A program made the position numbers and the translations under genes. Positions 1 to 11,499 of a stretch of 64,000 nt of DNA are shown here, piece by piece (position 1 is the first letter of the stretch; every line of letters begins with the position of its first letter). The DNA comes from Medicago truncatula (Eukaryota > Streptophyta > Magnoliopsida > Fabales > Fabaceae): assembly GCF_003473485.1 (NCBI RefSeq), contig NC_053047.1, positions 42,518,972 through 42,582,971 on the forward strand, read 5' to 3'. Under the pieces are notes generated by a model. The model ran no database searches. It saw only the letters and a program-made list of their open reading frames with translations, and was not told the origin of the DNA.

Positions 1-21
1 GAAATCTTGAAGCAAGAGTAC

Positions 22-1625
22 CTTGGGGAATAATGCTCGGCAAGAAGCACACCAAGTCCCATAAAATTCAACAATAACTAGTCTATCCTCAGCTTGACTC
101 AAAGCATTCAGAAATTCTTGTGTGGAGTGAATGTCAATCATGTTTGATGCATTCTTTTCCCACCATTTCGGTTGACCAGTTTCTGCAACGGTTGCACATA
201 CCTGAAATTAGAGTAAAAAACAAGAGTTATTTCATCTCTTTTTTCCAAAATAACTAACGCATTTCACACAAACTCACGATCAATAAAAAGCCAAAGGAAA
301 AATAAACAATTATCACTGATGCATAAATGTATAAGCCATCTCAGCTGGTGTACCTAGAGCACTTGAATAGTATGGATGAACCAAATACAATCCCTGAATG
401 GAAAGACATGTGGACCTGTTTGGACTGGCTTATTTGAGTTTATCTACTGATATCAGTTTTGGGAGATTGTTTGGAAGAAACTATGAAAACAGCTTATGAC
501 ATTGTTCATGAGTTGTTTTCCGCTTACTTTCATAAGTTCTCCAAAACAGATTATGAGAACAACTTATAGCTTATATACGAAAACAATTCAACATTATTTT
601 ATATAGCTTATACATAAGCACTTATCATGATGAGATGTGTCCAATAAGCTGCAAATAAGTTTATTATCCAAACAAGGCCATAATAACAACAAGCACCAAA
701 TGGAACTTGTAACATCCATGATGCTTTACACTTACACATGTCCTAAAAGACATAAAGTAAAAACAATTTTGAGAGGAATCTACTTCTAAAGATAAAACAA
801 AATCTTAGTAAATACTAGTAAATAGCACTTAATTGGTTGTTTAGCTCAGTAAAGAATGGACTGGTCAGTTCAGTTCATCTTACTACAAAATTAATTTCTG
901 ATCATCACAGACTAATAGCATCACATCAAAAAAAGGCGCATACTATAAAGCATATATCAGTCCAACCAAAGAAGTCTTTTTTCTTGTATTTTTGGTTTCA
1001 CTTCTAGAGGGGCCAAAATCGATTCTAGAGGTGTAGAATTGATCCTAACATGTATGATTTGTAGCTTTTGATTCTAGAATTGATTTTGACACACAATTAT
1101 AGTTTAACTAACTTTTACATGAATATCCAAACATAAATCACTTACCTTCAACTCACTTTTAGTCGGAATCAATTCACTCAAAATCAATTATTTTCGCAGC
1201 AAAACAAAACAGACTTACAGAATCAATTCACTCAAAATCAATGTATGCCAACGCAAAACCAAACATACTTTAAAAATACACATACATGATTAAAAGGGTT
1301 TATCGTCCTAATCCTCCTACTACTAATGTCAATGACCCAAGATTCAAATAACATAATTAAGAAAAGGGGTTGCATAAAGTTACTTAATTTATCACCTAAT
1401 TATGAAAAAACATGTAATAATAAAAAGGGGTAATAAAAAATAAAAAAAAAAAGTGACCTTGAAAGGAAGCAAGTGTTTTCTTCTGGGTGGAGAAGGAAGA
1501 GAGAAAACCCTCTTAGCTGAGAGTGGCTGGAGAGCAGTGAAGAAAGAGGTGGAAGGAGATGAAAGTGGAAGAAGAGATTGAAATTGAAAGTGTAATCGAA
1601 TAGTATTATGAATGTGTAGTGCCAT
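22..1625 (-). CDS. ACHT-type thioredoxin (thioredoxin-like 2), chloroplast, partial at left edge
   Basis: Two exons are visible. Exon 1 (1458..1625, 56 codons) starts [10 protein letters not shown] and is Ser/Arg/Pro-rich without acidic residues, like a plastid transit peptide. It ends at an AAG|GTCAC donor. Exon 2 (22..201, 60 codons, phase 0) follows a TTTCAG acceptor and encodes the first half of a thioredoxin fold, with PKWWEKN, then VIVEFYG directly before the redox centre WCASC and RALFPK. The exon ends AAG|GTACTC and the remaining exons lie beyond the window. WCASC in place of WCGPC, together with the PKWWEKN lead-in, is the pattern of the atypical Cys/His-rich thioredoxins ACHT1/2 (thioredoxin-like 2). 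These are plastid disulfide reductases/oxidases acting on targets such as 2-Cys peroxiredoxin. The 1.26 kb intron holds two MITE-like repeats. Family identity is firm; the exact paralogue is not. Confidence 0.88.
413..679. mobile_element. MITE-like repeat, GGCC-TGTTTGG termini
   Basis: The left end GACCTGTTTGGACTGG and the right end (reverse complement GGCCTTGTTTGGATAA) are imperfect inverted repeats. The interior is rich in CATAAG/CTTATG words. The same family occurs three more times in OSB intron 2 (29497..30290). It lies inside the thioredoxin intron. No convincing target duplication is seen. Confidence 0.6.
986..1268. mobile_element. MITE-like inverted-repeat element
   Basis: The left end GTATTTTTGGTTTCAC and the right end (reverse complement GTATGTTTGGTTTTGC) form imperfect terminal inverted repeats. 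The interior repeats TTGATTTTGAGTGAATT-type words. It has no coding capacity and lies in the same thioredoxin intron. Confidence 0.5.
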
Positions 1626-1639
1626 TTACACTTACACAA

Positions 1640-3590
1640 AAGAGAATGAATGAAGGTGTAAATGCTATGCTATGAAAAGGAACAAGATTGAATTTGAAAC
1701 ATGAGTTGAGTTGAGAAACAAGTAAAGTGGGTTTGGTTTTTTGAGTGGATAGGCTGTTGAGTTTGTTTTGGAGAGAACCAAAATAGATATTTCTTACTTG
1801 CTTTTTGGTTGTTTTTATTTTACCCAACTACCTATACCTATGTACCTATATCCAAACCTCTCATTTTCTTTATGTTTTTTATTTTATTTTTAAATAAAAA
1901 ATTTAGTTGAGTGCCCCATAAATCCTAACAAAACTAGTAAAAATGTCGAAATTGTTAAATTGGATGTCATAGCTAGAGTTCGAACCTGACTCTTATATTT
2001 TGTGTGTGTATGTTTATGATAACTTTACTATTTCGTCTATCTAGAGAAAAATTAGTTGAGTTTGGCTCAGAACTCACTGTCATCAAGACGTGGTTCAAAA
2101 ATTCCTTAAAAGATTATTCAATAATAGAAGTTGAACTTACAACTTTATATGTGTGTCAATATCTTATCAACTTAGTCGATATAAAGTGATTTTTATGTTC
2201 TTTTTTCTTGGTTTACATGTCTCAACTTAAGCTATTATCTATTTCAACACAACTTTAATATCTCCTTAAAAACACACAAAACTTTTGACATCTTTGGATT
2301 TCCAAGCATTCCTTAATTGTATGGATTATTGTAAATTTATGTCACCTAATAAGAATGACACTAATTTAGTAAAATAAACAGAATGACTCTCTTTGGCCCT
2401 TATTATAAGTTTTTCAACAAAAATTTATGGCTATTAAAACAAGGTATAGTAATAATAAATTTGTAAAAAATAAGTCGTGTTGCTTTTACTTATTAATCTT
2501 TATAAGTATTGATATCATAAGAGGGAGAATCATAATTTAAATAGGTGCATTTTAAAAAAATAAATAAGTTGTGTTAAAATGCCCTTATCTATTGAGAAAC
2601 TTAATCAATGGAAAACATAATTATCCATTTCATAAGAGAGAAATATATTTAAGTTTCATCGAATATTCAATGAAATTTAAATATGTCTTAAATGAAGTAA
2701 TAGCTAATATGTCTTTACGCATATTTAAGTTTTATTGAACAAGTGTATATGCTCTATCTGTATACTTATTCAATGTAGTCACGCCTCGAATCGTTTTTGT
2801 GTTTACCTATCCCTATTTATATGCTTATTCAAAGCAGTCACGTCTCGAATAATTTGTGTGTTTACTTGTCTATTCAATGAAACTTAAACACGCTAAGCAT
2901 ACTAATATGCCCTTACGCACGCCTTGACTATTCGAGGTGTGTTTACATTAAGGCCATTTACGCAGTTTAATCTCACTCAATCCCTTTATGAGGATTCAAG
3001 CGTGACTCACTTAAAAAGCATGATCCATGATGTTCTTTTTTTTCAATGAAACTTTTCACATAACCACTCACCTTGACAATCTTCACCACGTGATGACAAT
3101 CCGTCATATCACATTTTTAGAGTACTTTTAATTAAGTTTTTAGTCTATTATTATTATTTTAGTATTTAATTTAGAGTCATTTTGAATAAATTGTCGTTGT
3201 TGATTTATTGTGTCATATTTTTATTATTGGTCAATTAATGGCTAGTAAAGAGAATGAAATAAATTGGCCAAGGAAAATGATATCAAGTTAACATTTAGTA
3301 TTGTACCATTTGTGTAGCCTAACAAGAAAGGGAGGTAAGAATATTAACATGTTCTGCACAATTAAATGAAAAATGGGCCTTTTACCCATGCCACTTTGGT
3401 TGACCCGAGAGAAAGAAAAAAGAAAGTTCAACAATTGTTATAGAAGGAGCCGCACAGGAACTAGGAGGGGGCAACACGGTTTTGTGCAGCAAGCACATTA
3501 TCACATATTTTTGGAGAGATAGAGAGATGACATTTCTAGAGAAACACAAAGCAAGGTGTTAGGAGTAGATTCAACCCAAGATTTGTTGAG
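1640..3590. other. Intergenic, no gene recognised
   Basis: This is AT-rich spacer upstream of the thioredoxin gene. A ~62 bp segment around 2758 with the words CTTATTCAA, AGTCACG and CTCGAAT recurs diverged at ~2820, and related words recur to ~2945. No open frame with family resemblance was found. Confidence 0.5.
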
Positions 3591-3632
3591 ACATTATGGA
3601 TTTAGGCATTGAATCTTCATCTCTTCATCATC

Positions 3633-3944
3633 CTATGCAAAGCTATCCTTATGCTTGTTCTCACGAAGCTGTATTAACCTGCCCCAGCCGGCAGCTTGAC
3701 TCTCTTGGACGGCTCTCTGTGCATCCTTCAAAGAAGCCATTGCAGTTCCATCCCTCTTGGGCTCCGTACCTTCGACAGTTAATCCTTGAAAAGCGGTCCC
3801 CTCTGCAGACCCTGCTTCTATGCAAGAGAAAGATGATAGCTGGCTAATCAGGTATGCTTCCTCTCCATGAATGGTAACAAGCTTTCCACTTACATATGTA
3901 GCTACATCTACCCTTGTGGGTTTTGAGGTATTCAAACAAGTCAT
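3633..3944 (-). pseudogene. Ty3/gypsy-type polyprotein fragment
   Basis: A 103-residue open frame on the minus strand contains VTIHGEEAYLISQ, SFSCIEAGSAEGTAFQGL and SLKDAQRAVQESQAAGWG. I associate these phrases with the region between gag and protease/RT in large legume Ty3 elements (Ogre/Tat-like). No RT, integrase or LTR is attached, so this is a remnant. The assignment is from memory of the family. An overlapping plus-strand frame (3596..3847) is its shadow. Confidence 0.55.
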
Positions 3945-3959
3945 TATGTAAACTCTTGA

Positions 3960-4585
3960 TCATTTAATATATGGTTCTATCTATTTATTCAATATTGCTG
4001 TTATTCTTGCATTTAATGTTTTATTGAGATTCAAAATGATATGGACACATACTTTTGAATCTAGAAATAGAATAACAATCTATCTTAAGTTATCACTCTA
4101 GACATGGATGTTAATATTTGATAATCACTTTTAATCTAGGACTTAATGTTTTTGGGTAATTTAATCAGTTGGGAAATCGTCGATTAAACTATCCAATCGA
4201 CTTTGTGATCGTTTAAATGTTTGGGAAATCGATGTTTAAATGATCCCTTAGAAATAACGATATCATTTGGACACGAATGATATTGTCGAGTGATTGTGAT
4301 AATATCGTTTAAAAAGCTAGAATCTGTTAATTGATCGAGAGATTGCAGCTGTTACGCTTGGTTGATATCTCTAACCCGAAGCGAAATGGTTATATCTCTT
4401 CTCTATTTATTTTATGTCAAATAGATTATATAGTTTACACAAACACACATTTTAAATCCATACACTTAGAACAATATTTGATTGTTGAATGGCTTGAATA
4501 TCGCGCTAGTCCCTGTGGAGACGATATACACAAAAATACTTACTTTTGATTGATAGAAAAATACTACATCACCACGTATATACAC
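3960..4585. other. Intergenic, nothing recognised
   Basis: AT-rich spacer with short repeats of the words TCGTTTAAA and GGGAAATCG around 4170-4320. No gene or element could be supported. Confidence 0.4.
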
Positions 4586-4588
4586 TTA

Positions 4589-4979
4589 GGCTTTGTTTGG
4601 GAGTTTTGAGGGGAGGGAAGGGGAGGGTTTTGGAAAAAAGGGAGAAGTAAGTGGAAGAAATAGTAGGCATTGGAAGGAGAGGGCTTTGGAGGTTAATTTT
4701 TTACTCATAATAAAAAATCTCTCATTTGGGGGAAACTCAAAAATTGTATTGGGGGGAGGGTTTTGGGAGGTTATGGAGGGTTTATATGAATTTTTCAAAT
4801 TCAATTTATGTTGTTATAATATTCTTAAAATTAAAAGTATATTAATCATAAGTATTAGTTTATCATTCTCTAAAAAACTGTTTTTTCAAAAAATATGAAT
4901 TTTTTGTCCATTTTTCTATATATTTTTAAACCCCCAAAACCCTCCCCTCCCTTCCCCTCCATACTCCCAAAACAGAGCC
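4589..4979. mobile_element. PIF/Harbinger-type MITE with TTA target duplications
   Basis: The ends GGCTTTGTTTGGGAGTTTTG and (reverse complement) GGCTCTGTTTTGGGAGTATG are inverted repeats extending about 45 bp through a GGGGAGGG-rich stretch. The 391 bp element is flanked exactly by TTA at 4586..4588 and TTA at 4980..4982, the 3 bp duplication characteristic of PIF/Harbinger insertion. The interior is AT-rich and non-coding. The long open frames on both strands here only reflect the G-rich ends. Confidence 0.85.
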
Positions 4980-5200
4980 TTATTCTTTAAGATGACACTC
5001 TTAATGCAATCGACATATGAAACAACTACAACTCACTAGTATCACTCTTCTTTGACCAATTATTTTTTACCATTTTATCATTCATCGTAAAAAAACGGAA
5101 GAAAATAAACGAACTCGTTAATGTCTATCTATTCTTGACGTTAGTATATAAGAACAGTTTTGTCAAAAAAGAACTTTCTAAATTGTTTTTTCATTAGTTT

Positions 5201-5290
5201 TTTTCGTGGTGGCCAGGGTTTGAACCCTTAACCTTACATATTATGCATTAATTGTTCCTACCAACTGAGCTAAGCTCTCACGAGATTTTT
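5201..5290 (-). mobile_element. tRNA-derived SINE (short)
   Basis: On the minus strand a tRNA-like head carries box A (TAGCTCAGTTGG) and box B (GGTTCAAACCC), followed by CTGGCCACCACG and an A-rich tail. It is flanked by a near-perfect 15 bp duplication (5186..5200 and 5291..5305, TTTTTTCATTAGTTT against TTTTTCCATTAGTTT). The duplication and tail show a retroposed copy, not a working tRNA gene. Confidence 0.75.
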
Positions 5291-5372
5291 TTTTTCCATT
5301 AGTTTATCACAAAAGGATGGTGGGTGCATTTGCTTCCTAACCTAATTATACTTTTTCTACCAAAAAAAACTA

Positions 5373-5667
5373 CTACCTTCGTCCCTAATTATAAGACCCT
5401 TTTGAAAAAATAACGGGAATTGAGATAGTGGATATTTGTATTAAATATGTTTGTAATTACTATTGTTTTTACAATTTTATCCTTTAAGAGAGAGAATTGG
5501 TTTATGTTTTCAACATGTTATTTATTGCTGATTGAAGAAAAAGATGTATAATAAATAGGGGCATGCATGTAAAGAAATAATTAATGTAGTTGGAAATAGC
5601 AAAGGGGACTTATAAAAAGGGACAAAAAAAATTCTCAAAAGGGTCTTATAATTAGGGACGGAGGTAG
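5373..5667. mobile_element. Stowaway MITE (Tc1/mariner)
   Basis: The terminal inverted repeats CTACCTTCGTCCCTAATTAT and their complement at the right end agree over about 30 bp. The element is flanked by TA on both sides (5371..5372, 5668..5669), the Tc1/mariner duplication. It is 295 bp and non-coding, and the TIR matches the Stowaway consensus CTCCCTCYGTCCC apart from a few changes. Confidence 0.88.
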
Positions 5668-5818
5668 TATTTTTTTTTGAAAGAAACAAAAAAAAACTAA
5701 TTATACTTCTTCTTTTTTCCTTCTAAAATATTGCTACTTGAAATCTCCACTTTTATACTTATGTGGTCTTGAAATGAGTGTAGGATAATTCGGCAGCATC
5801 GGAAGTGACAATAAACTA

Positions 5819-6108
5819 CTCCATCTGTGTTGGATTAACTAAGTCATTTGCTCATTTCACATATATTAAGAAAAATGTATAAACGAAAGAGAGAGAGAGA
5901 AATGATTTTAAGTGTTTACGTTAAGTATTGGTGCATTCTCCATTATCATAAATGCAAAGTGGAATATATTGAATTATGAGTACTTATAATTAGTTATAAA
6001 GGGAAAAAAAAATTAATATTTTATTGAAAAGTGAAATGACTCAGTTATTTTGAGACTTTTTTTTTTTTTTTTTTTGCAAATGACTCAGTTATTATGGGAC
6101 GGAGGGAG
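5819..6108. mobile_element. Stowaway MITE, second and older copy
   Basis: The left end CTCCATCTGTG and the right end (reverse complement CTCCCTCCGTCCCATAATAA) are inverted repeats flanked by TA at 5817..5818 and 6109..6110. It is about 290 bp with a GA microsatellite near 5888 and a poly-T run near 6060. It is a different subfamily from the copy 150 bp to its left. Confidence 0.8.
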
Positions 6109-6114
6109 TAATTA

Positions 6115-6830
6115 TTTAGGATCGTCAACTTATCTATTTCATAATCAATGTGAGACTAATCACTCACATTTGATCTAAAAAATGTGCAGTTAATATGTTT
6201 TCCGAGGTTTGTTGCTATAACCAATTCATTGCTAACATATGCTTTTCCGATATGTTCATTCTTGAACGAAGAGAGTAAATATTAATCTAACAACCATTTA
6301 TCATCGGAATTACTTTTTTATTTTATTTTATTTTATACACGCATATCTTTGTTTTTAAACAAGTGTAGTTGAAATGTTAACCATTGATTTTCTCAACAAA
6401 AACATCCCAGTTTACTAACCAGTAACCACACGTCAGAGGAACTAAATCCATCAAATTTCATTGTTGTTGACTTATTTCAATACACATTTCACATTTTGTT
6501 TCTTAGCACTTCAAATTGGTTCCAAATCTAATTCTTCTATTTTTCTAATCAGTGTCACACCTTTTGCATTAAGATTTGGACACTTCAATTAAAAAATGTA
6601 TAAAAAAAAAAACTACAGAGTTTGTGGTCATTTTGGTTTAAAAAAGTCATCACATCACATTGCACAAGTTTGCACAGTTGGAATCTCCACGTGTATGTAT
6701 TATTCACCTAAGTTATGTGATACATATCTTAGCATTGAAACCAATGAAAGGGCAGATAAAAGTCAAAAGGGAATAACTCCAATTTGATTCTTGATGAATA
6801 TACTATATGAGGCATTGGAATGAAGTTTCC
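6115..6830. other. Intergenic, nothing recognised
   Basis: AT-rich spacer. A 63-codon open frame at 6596..6787 has no family resemblance and no support. Confidence 0.4.
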
Positions 6831-9331
6831 AATAAACATTCCCATGAGTTCTTTCATTTTAAGGTGTACTGATTTTGTGAGAATGAGAATTATTGAACCA
6901 AACTGATAATTAATACAATCTTCTTCTCTTTAACTAGAGTTCTTATCAGTATATCACCCTGCAAATAGGAATTTTTAATCCATGTATCATTTTAACATGA
7001 GGCCTGATGATTTATGTCGTGTGTTTACAATCTTTTATCTTTTAACACATGAAAATATGGCTGGTTACATGAGGTCTGAATCTATCAAAGGTATGCTCAG
7101 TATAAACCTGATCTGAAAATCATAATGTGAGTTATATAAATGGATATGAAAAAGAGTAGTATTGTTCGAGTGAAATTATGAAATAATAAAGAGGATGATC
7201 TACCAGCAGATGTAAAAAATCAAAGAAAATTAAATCGGAGGGTAGTTTAATCCTACAAGAATACAGGTATATGGCCCCTATTCCTTATCAATCAATAGAT
7301 ACCAAATGTTATAGAAATTTTATACTGAAAATAGTTTAATCTAGAGGCTAGAACTAGAAGAATCCAGGTATATGAGACCTTTTCTTTCTGCAATATCTCC
7401 TCAACATGGAGCATATAGAACATACTGTCAAGCACAAGCAGCTCAGAAACTACCAAATTTCGAGTATTATTGAAGTTTCTCCAATACACATTCCCAACTT
7501 CATTTTATAATAATGACATGGAAATCCAACTTCTCCATGTAAACACTAAGCAATCCTGAGAACTAGAATGAAAATTATTGAACAAAACTGATAAGTAATA
7601 CAATTTCCCTTGTTTTCCGATCAATATTACATTTTCTTCTTCTCTTTAACTCAGGTTCTTACCAGTTATCACAAATGGTAACACTATGCAAATAATTTTT
7701 TTCAATCCGTCTATCTTTGATTACTAAAGGCAATGCTCAATAAAGCTGGATGATCCAAGACATAATGATAAAATTTCAAACTGAACTAGGACTTTTTTAT
7801 GTTCAGTGATATGCTATATGGAAAGTGATATGCCAAAGTTAACAAGGGGTCTAGTCTACAGATGGAAGAAAACATACACAGACGAAAGAGATGCTCCGTC
7901 TACATCAAAGCAGGTTATCACTAGACTAGACACTTCTCATCAAACTAGAATGCCCAATTAGCCTTGCCAGAAATCGTATTTTTTAAACAAGAAGCAAAAA
8001 CGTATTCGCAGACATCATAAATTGAGTTATATAAACTGCATATGGAAAAGAGTAGTAATGTGCAAGTGAAATTAAGAAATAATAAAGAGGATATCTACCG
8101 CCTACCAGCAGATACAAGAAATCAAAGAAAATTAAATTGGAGGTAATTTAATCCTACAAGAATACAAGTATATGACACCTACTCCTTATCCATCAACCGA
8201 TACAAAATTTTAAAGAAAAATTATAGCGAAAGTAGTTTCATTCTAGAGGCTAGAACTAAAAGAATCCAGGTACATGATACCTTTTTCTTTCTGCAACATC
8301 TCATCTTCATGTTTCATATTTCTGACCATCACATTACTAAGCATTCAGAAGATAATGAGAAATAAACTACAGGGCATTGGAGTGAAGTTTCTCCAATAAA
8401 CGTTCCCTTATGAGTACTTTCATTTCAAGGTGTACTAATTTTATGATAATGACATGGAAATCCAACTTCTCCATGTAAGCACCAAGCAATTGTGACAACT
8501 AGAATAAATATTATTGAACCAAACTGATAAGTAATAAATTTTCCCTTGTTTCCTGATCACTACTACATTTTCTTGTTTTTAACTTGGGTTCCTACCAGTT
8601 ATCACAATTGGCAACACCCTGCAAATTGTGCATTGTTTGCTTCCTATGATTGATTACTCAAGGCAACGCCCTTATACAGCTGATGATCCAAGACATAATG
8701 AAAAATTTGAAACAGAACTAGGAGCTTGTAATGTTCAGTGATAGACATAAGGGAAACAACTCAGTATTATGCTAAAGTTAACAAGAGAGTCTATAGATGG
8801 AAGAGAAAAAAAAACAAAGAGATGTTCTATCTACATCACAGTAGGTTAACACTAGACACTTCTCATCCAACTAGAACAGCCAATTAGACTTGCCAGAAAT
8901 CATATTTTTGAAACAAGAAGCTAAATCGTATTTGCAGACATTGTAAATTGAGTTATATGTGAAATGCATATGGAAAAGATTAGTATTTTTCAAGTGAAAT
9001 TATGAAATAATAAAGAGGAAGTGATCCACCGACAGATAAGATAAATTAAAGCAAATTAAATCAGAGGTAGTTTAATCCTACAAGAATACAGGTATAAGAT
9101 ACCTATTCTTTATCCGTCAACAGATACAAAAAGTTAAATCAATGTATACTGAAAGTAGCTTAATGAATCCTAGAGGCTAGAACTAGAAGAATCCGGGTAT
9201 AAGATACCTTTTCTTTCCTGCAACATCTCCTCATCATGTTTTTCATACTTCTGAGCATCACATCACTCTTGGAGAACAAAGAACATACTGTCAAGCACAA
9301 GCAGCTCAGAAACACCGAACTTCGAGCATTA
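6830..9331. repeat. Three degenerate ~0.9 kb tandem repeats next to the NPP 3' end
   Basis: Three successive units share landmarks in the same order. The phrase GAGTTATAT...AATAATAAAGAGGA occurs near 7131, 8023 and 8950, about 0.9 kb apart. TTTAATCCTACAAGAATACA and CAACTTCTCCATGTAA also recur. The sequence CATACTGTCAAGCACAAGCA sits next to the NPP stop (9289) and again at 7422, so the unit seems to include NPP 3' flanking sequence. No intact gene was found; the minus-strand frames at 7292 and 9160 are pieces of the same repeat. Confidence 0.65.
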
Positions 9332-10747
9332 TTAAGCCTTCGGTAGAAGAACAGATTGCGGAAATGAGTCAGATCCATTATTAGGCGCACCCTTAATGTT
9401 GAGTATAGAAGTAATCAAGTTATAAATTTCAACATTCTCAAACGAAGGTATCTTCTTCCCTCTTTCAAATTGAGGACCATGTCCAATAAAAATAGTCCTC
9501 ATAGAGAAAAATTCATTATCATAACCATGAGCACCACCACACTCTTTCTTCCCTGTCCTACTCTGCTCCACCTTATAACCCTCATGAACCAACCCAATAA
9601 TCGGCGGAATCCTATCACTCTCCGCATAATGAAGCCGCTTCGGCAAATCTTCCTTCAAAAACACCTTCAACTTATTCCCATTCTCAACTTTACCCGAACT
9701 CAACCCTTCATTCATCTTCGCCACAACATCAGTCAACGAATAATTAGAATCACTTGGTGGCCAAATTGCAAGCAACGGCGAATACGAATGCACCCAATTC
9801 GATTTAATTTCAACCCAAGAAGCTAAATCATCTAAAAAAATAAGCTTTTGATCACAAGTACCAACCATACCATGATCACCAACCATAATAATACTAACAT
9901 CCTCAAAAACCCCTCTTTTTTCCAACCCATGAATCAACCTCCCTATTATCCCATCAATCCTAGCAACAGCTTGAGTAACCTCATCATCATCAGGACCAAC
10001 TTGATGACCTTGATGATCAGGATCCTCAAAATAAAGCGTCATAAAAACCGGTATATCATCAAGATCCAAATCAAAATAGTCTAAAACAGTATCAACTCTA
10101 TCTTCAAAACTAACAGAACCATTATAATGTTTACAATACTTAACATCATCACAAGTCCAAGAACCTTTTTTTACCTCAGAGCCAGGCCAAAAGTAAGTAG
10201 CAGCAATTTTACCACTGTTGACAACAGTTTGCCATAAGGGCTGACCAAGCCACCATTTTGATTCATGGCTAGCCATGGTGAATTTTTCGCCGGTAACCGG
10301 ATCGAAAAAGAAGTTGTTGATGATACCATGATGAGGAGGGTAGAGACCAGTGACAATGGAGTAATGGTTAGGGAAAGTGAGAGTTGGGAAAACTGGGATG
10401 AGACCAGTGAGAGCTTCTGTACCGTTTGTGATAAGACGGTGGATGTTGGGAGTTGAGGTTTTGTGTTGGTAGCCAAAACGGAAACCGTCAGAGGAGATGA
10501 GGATGACAGTGGGGTGGTGGAGTTTATTGAGGTGGCGGGCGGTGGCTGTGGTGGTTGAGGGTGGTGAGAGAGAGAAGAAGAGGAGAGAGAAAGTGATGGC
10601 TGTGATGAGTGACATGCAGGTTATGAGATTGAGAAGAAGGGTTGGTTTGTTTTGAGAAGAAGAAGTGTTAATGTTGTTGAGAAGAAGTGGTGTTGTTGAT
10701 GTTGGTAATGATTCTTCATCTTCTGCTTGTACTTTTTTAGTTTCCAT
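9332..10747 (-). CDS. Ectonucleotide pyrophosphatase/phosphodiesterase (NPP), type II membrane protein
   Basis: This is a single-exon gene of 471 residues. It belongs to the alkaline-phosphatase-like NPP family, which hydrolyses nucleotide sugars, NTPs or phosphodiesters outside the cytosol using two zinc ions. The expected ligands are present: D87 in ISSDGFR, the nucleophile T124 in LTFPNHYSIVTGLYP, D244 and H248 in DPDHQGHQVGP, D291-H292 in DHGM, and H407 in GGAHGYDN. A hydrophobic segment at about residues 37-58, after an acidic N-terminus, is a signal anchor. The frame is open upstream to 10879, but I chose the start METKKVQAED at 10747. The extra 44 residues (poly-T/K-rich, uncharacteristic) look like translated 5' UTR. 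There are no introns and all key residues are intact. Confidence 0.92.
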   Translation of the reverse strand: METKKVQAEDEESLPTSTTPLLLNNINTSSSQNKPTLLLNLITCMSLITAITFSLLFFSLSPPSTTTATARHLNKLHHPTVILISSDGFRFGYQHKTSTPNIHRLITNGTEALTGLIPVFPTLTFPNHYSIVTGLYPPHHGIINNFFFDPVTGEKFTMASHESKWWLGQPLWQTVVNSGKIAATYFWPGSEVKKGSWTCDDVKYCKHYNGSVSFEDRVDTVLDYFDLDLDDIPVFMTLYFEDPDHQGHQVGPDDDEVTQAVARIDGIIGRLIHGLEKRGVFEDVSIIMVGDHGMVGTCDQKLIFLDDLASWVEIKSNWVHSYSPLLAIWPPSDSNYSLTDVVAKMNEGLSSGKVENGNKLKVFLKEDLPKRLHYAESDRIPPIIGLVHEGYKVEQSRTGKKECGGAHGYDNEFFSMRTIFIGHGPQFERGKKIPSFENVEIYNLITSILNIKGAPNNGSDSFPQSVLLPKA

Positions 10748-11002
10748 TTTCAGAGATTCTTTTGTTGTTGTTGTTTTGATTCTTAGATCTGTTTGTGTTT
10801 GTTTTTTGATTTTTTTATGTTGTTGGATTATACTAAGGTTTTGCCAGGTGTATTGGTTTGAGTGGTTAACAAACTCCAAATGCCTGATTTCATTCCATGT
10901 CTATAGTGATGAAAAAAACAAGTTTTTGGTATAATCTAGTTCAAAAGTGTTCACATTCAATCTGATCTAAAATAAAAATAAAATTAATGCTTATGTTTTT
11001 AA

Positions 11003-11493
11003 GGGTTAAATATGTTTTTGGTCCCTATAAATATGTCAATTTTTTGTTTTAATTTTTCTAAAATTTTCCTTCAACTTTTAGTCTCTATAAAATTTTCAAT
11101 CTTCATTTTTTATCCCTCTTTTAAAATAAATTCATATGTAGAATTCATATTTTTTAATAAAATTTTTCAAAAAAATTCAAAATATTACAAGAATCACTCC
11201 AAAAAAAGTTTAGAATTTTTTAACAAAACATGAATTTAATATGAATTTTTATATATTTTACGATTAAAAATTCATATTTAATTTGTGTTCTGTTAAAAAA
11301 TTCTAATTTTTGTTAGGAATTTTTTTTAGAATATTATACACATTTATGCGCAATTTTATTAAAAAAATACAAAAATTAAATTAAAAATAGGGACCAAAAA
11401 TAGTGATTGAAAATTTTATAAGGATTGAAAAATTTTAAAGGAACTAAAACGAAAAGTTAACATATTTATAGGGACAAAAAACATATTTAATCC
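11003..11493. mobile_element. Inverted-repeat element, GGGTTAAATATG termini
   Basis: The left end reads GGGTTAAATATGTTTTTGGT and the right end is its near complement (ACAAAAAACATATTTAATCC). The repeats extend inward through CCCTATAAATATGT. The 491 bp body is AT-rich and non-coding, with internal hairpin potential. I regard this as a very common legume non-autonomous DNA element. Confidence 0.75.
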
Positions 11494-11499
11494 AACTTT

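Noticed and set aside
4586..4898. Overlapping frames on both strands, Gly/Phe-rich
   Set aside because: They fall inside a MITE with TTA target duplications.
5201..5290. tRNA gene candidate from box A and box B
   Set aside because: Flanked by a 15 bp duplication with an A-rich tail and no foldable acceptor stem, so a SINE.
9470..10084. Two plus-strand open frames of 118 and 78 codons
   Set aside because: Antisense shadows of the NPP gene, Asn/Thr/Ile-rich, with no family resemblance.
10748..10879. N-terminal extension of the NPP frame by 44 residues
   Set aside because: Low-complexity Lys/Thr/Gln sequence, absent from what I know of plant NPPs. METKK gives an ordinary type II membrane N-terminus.
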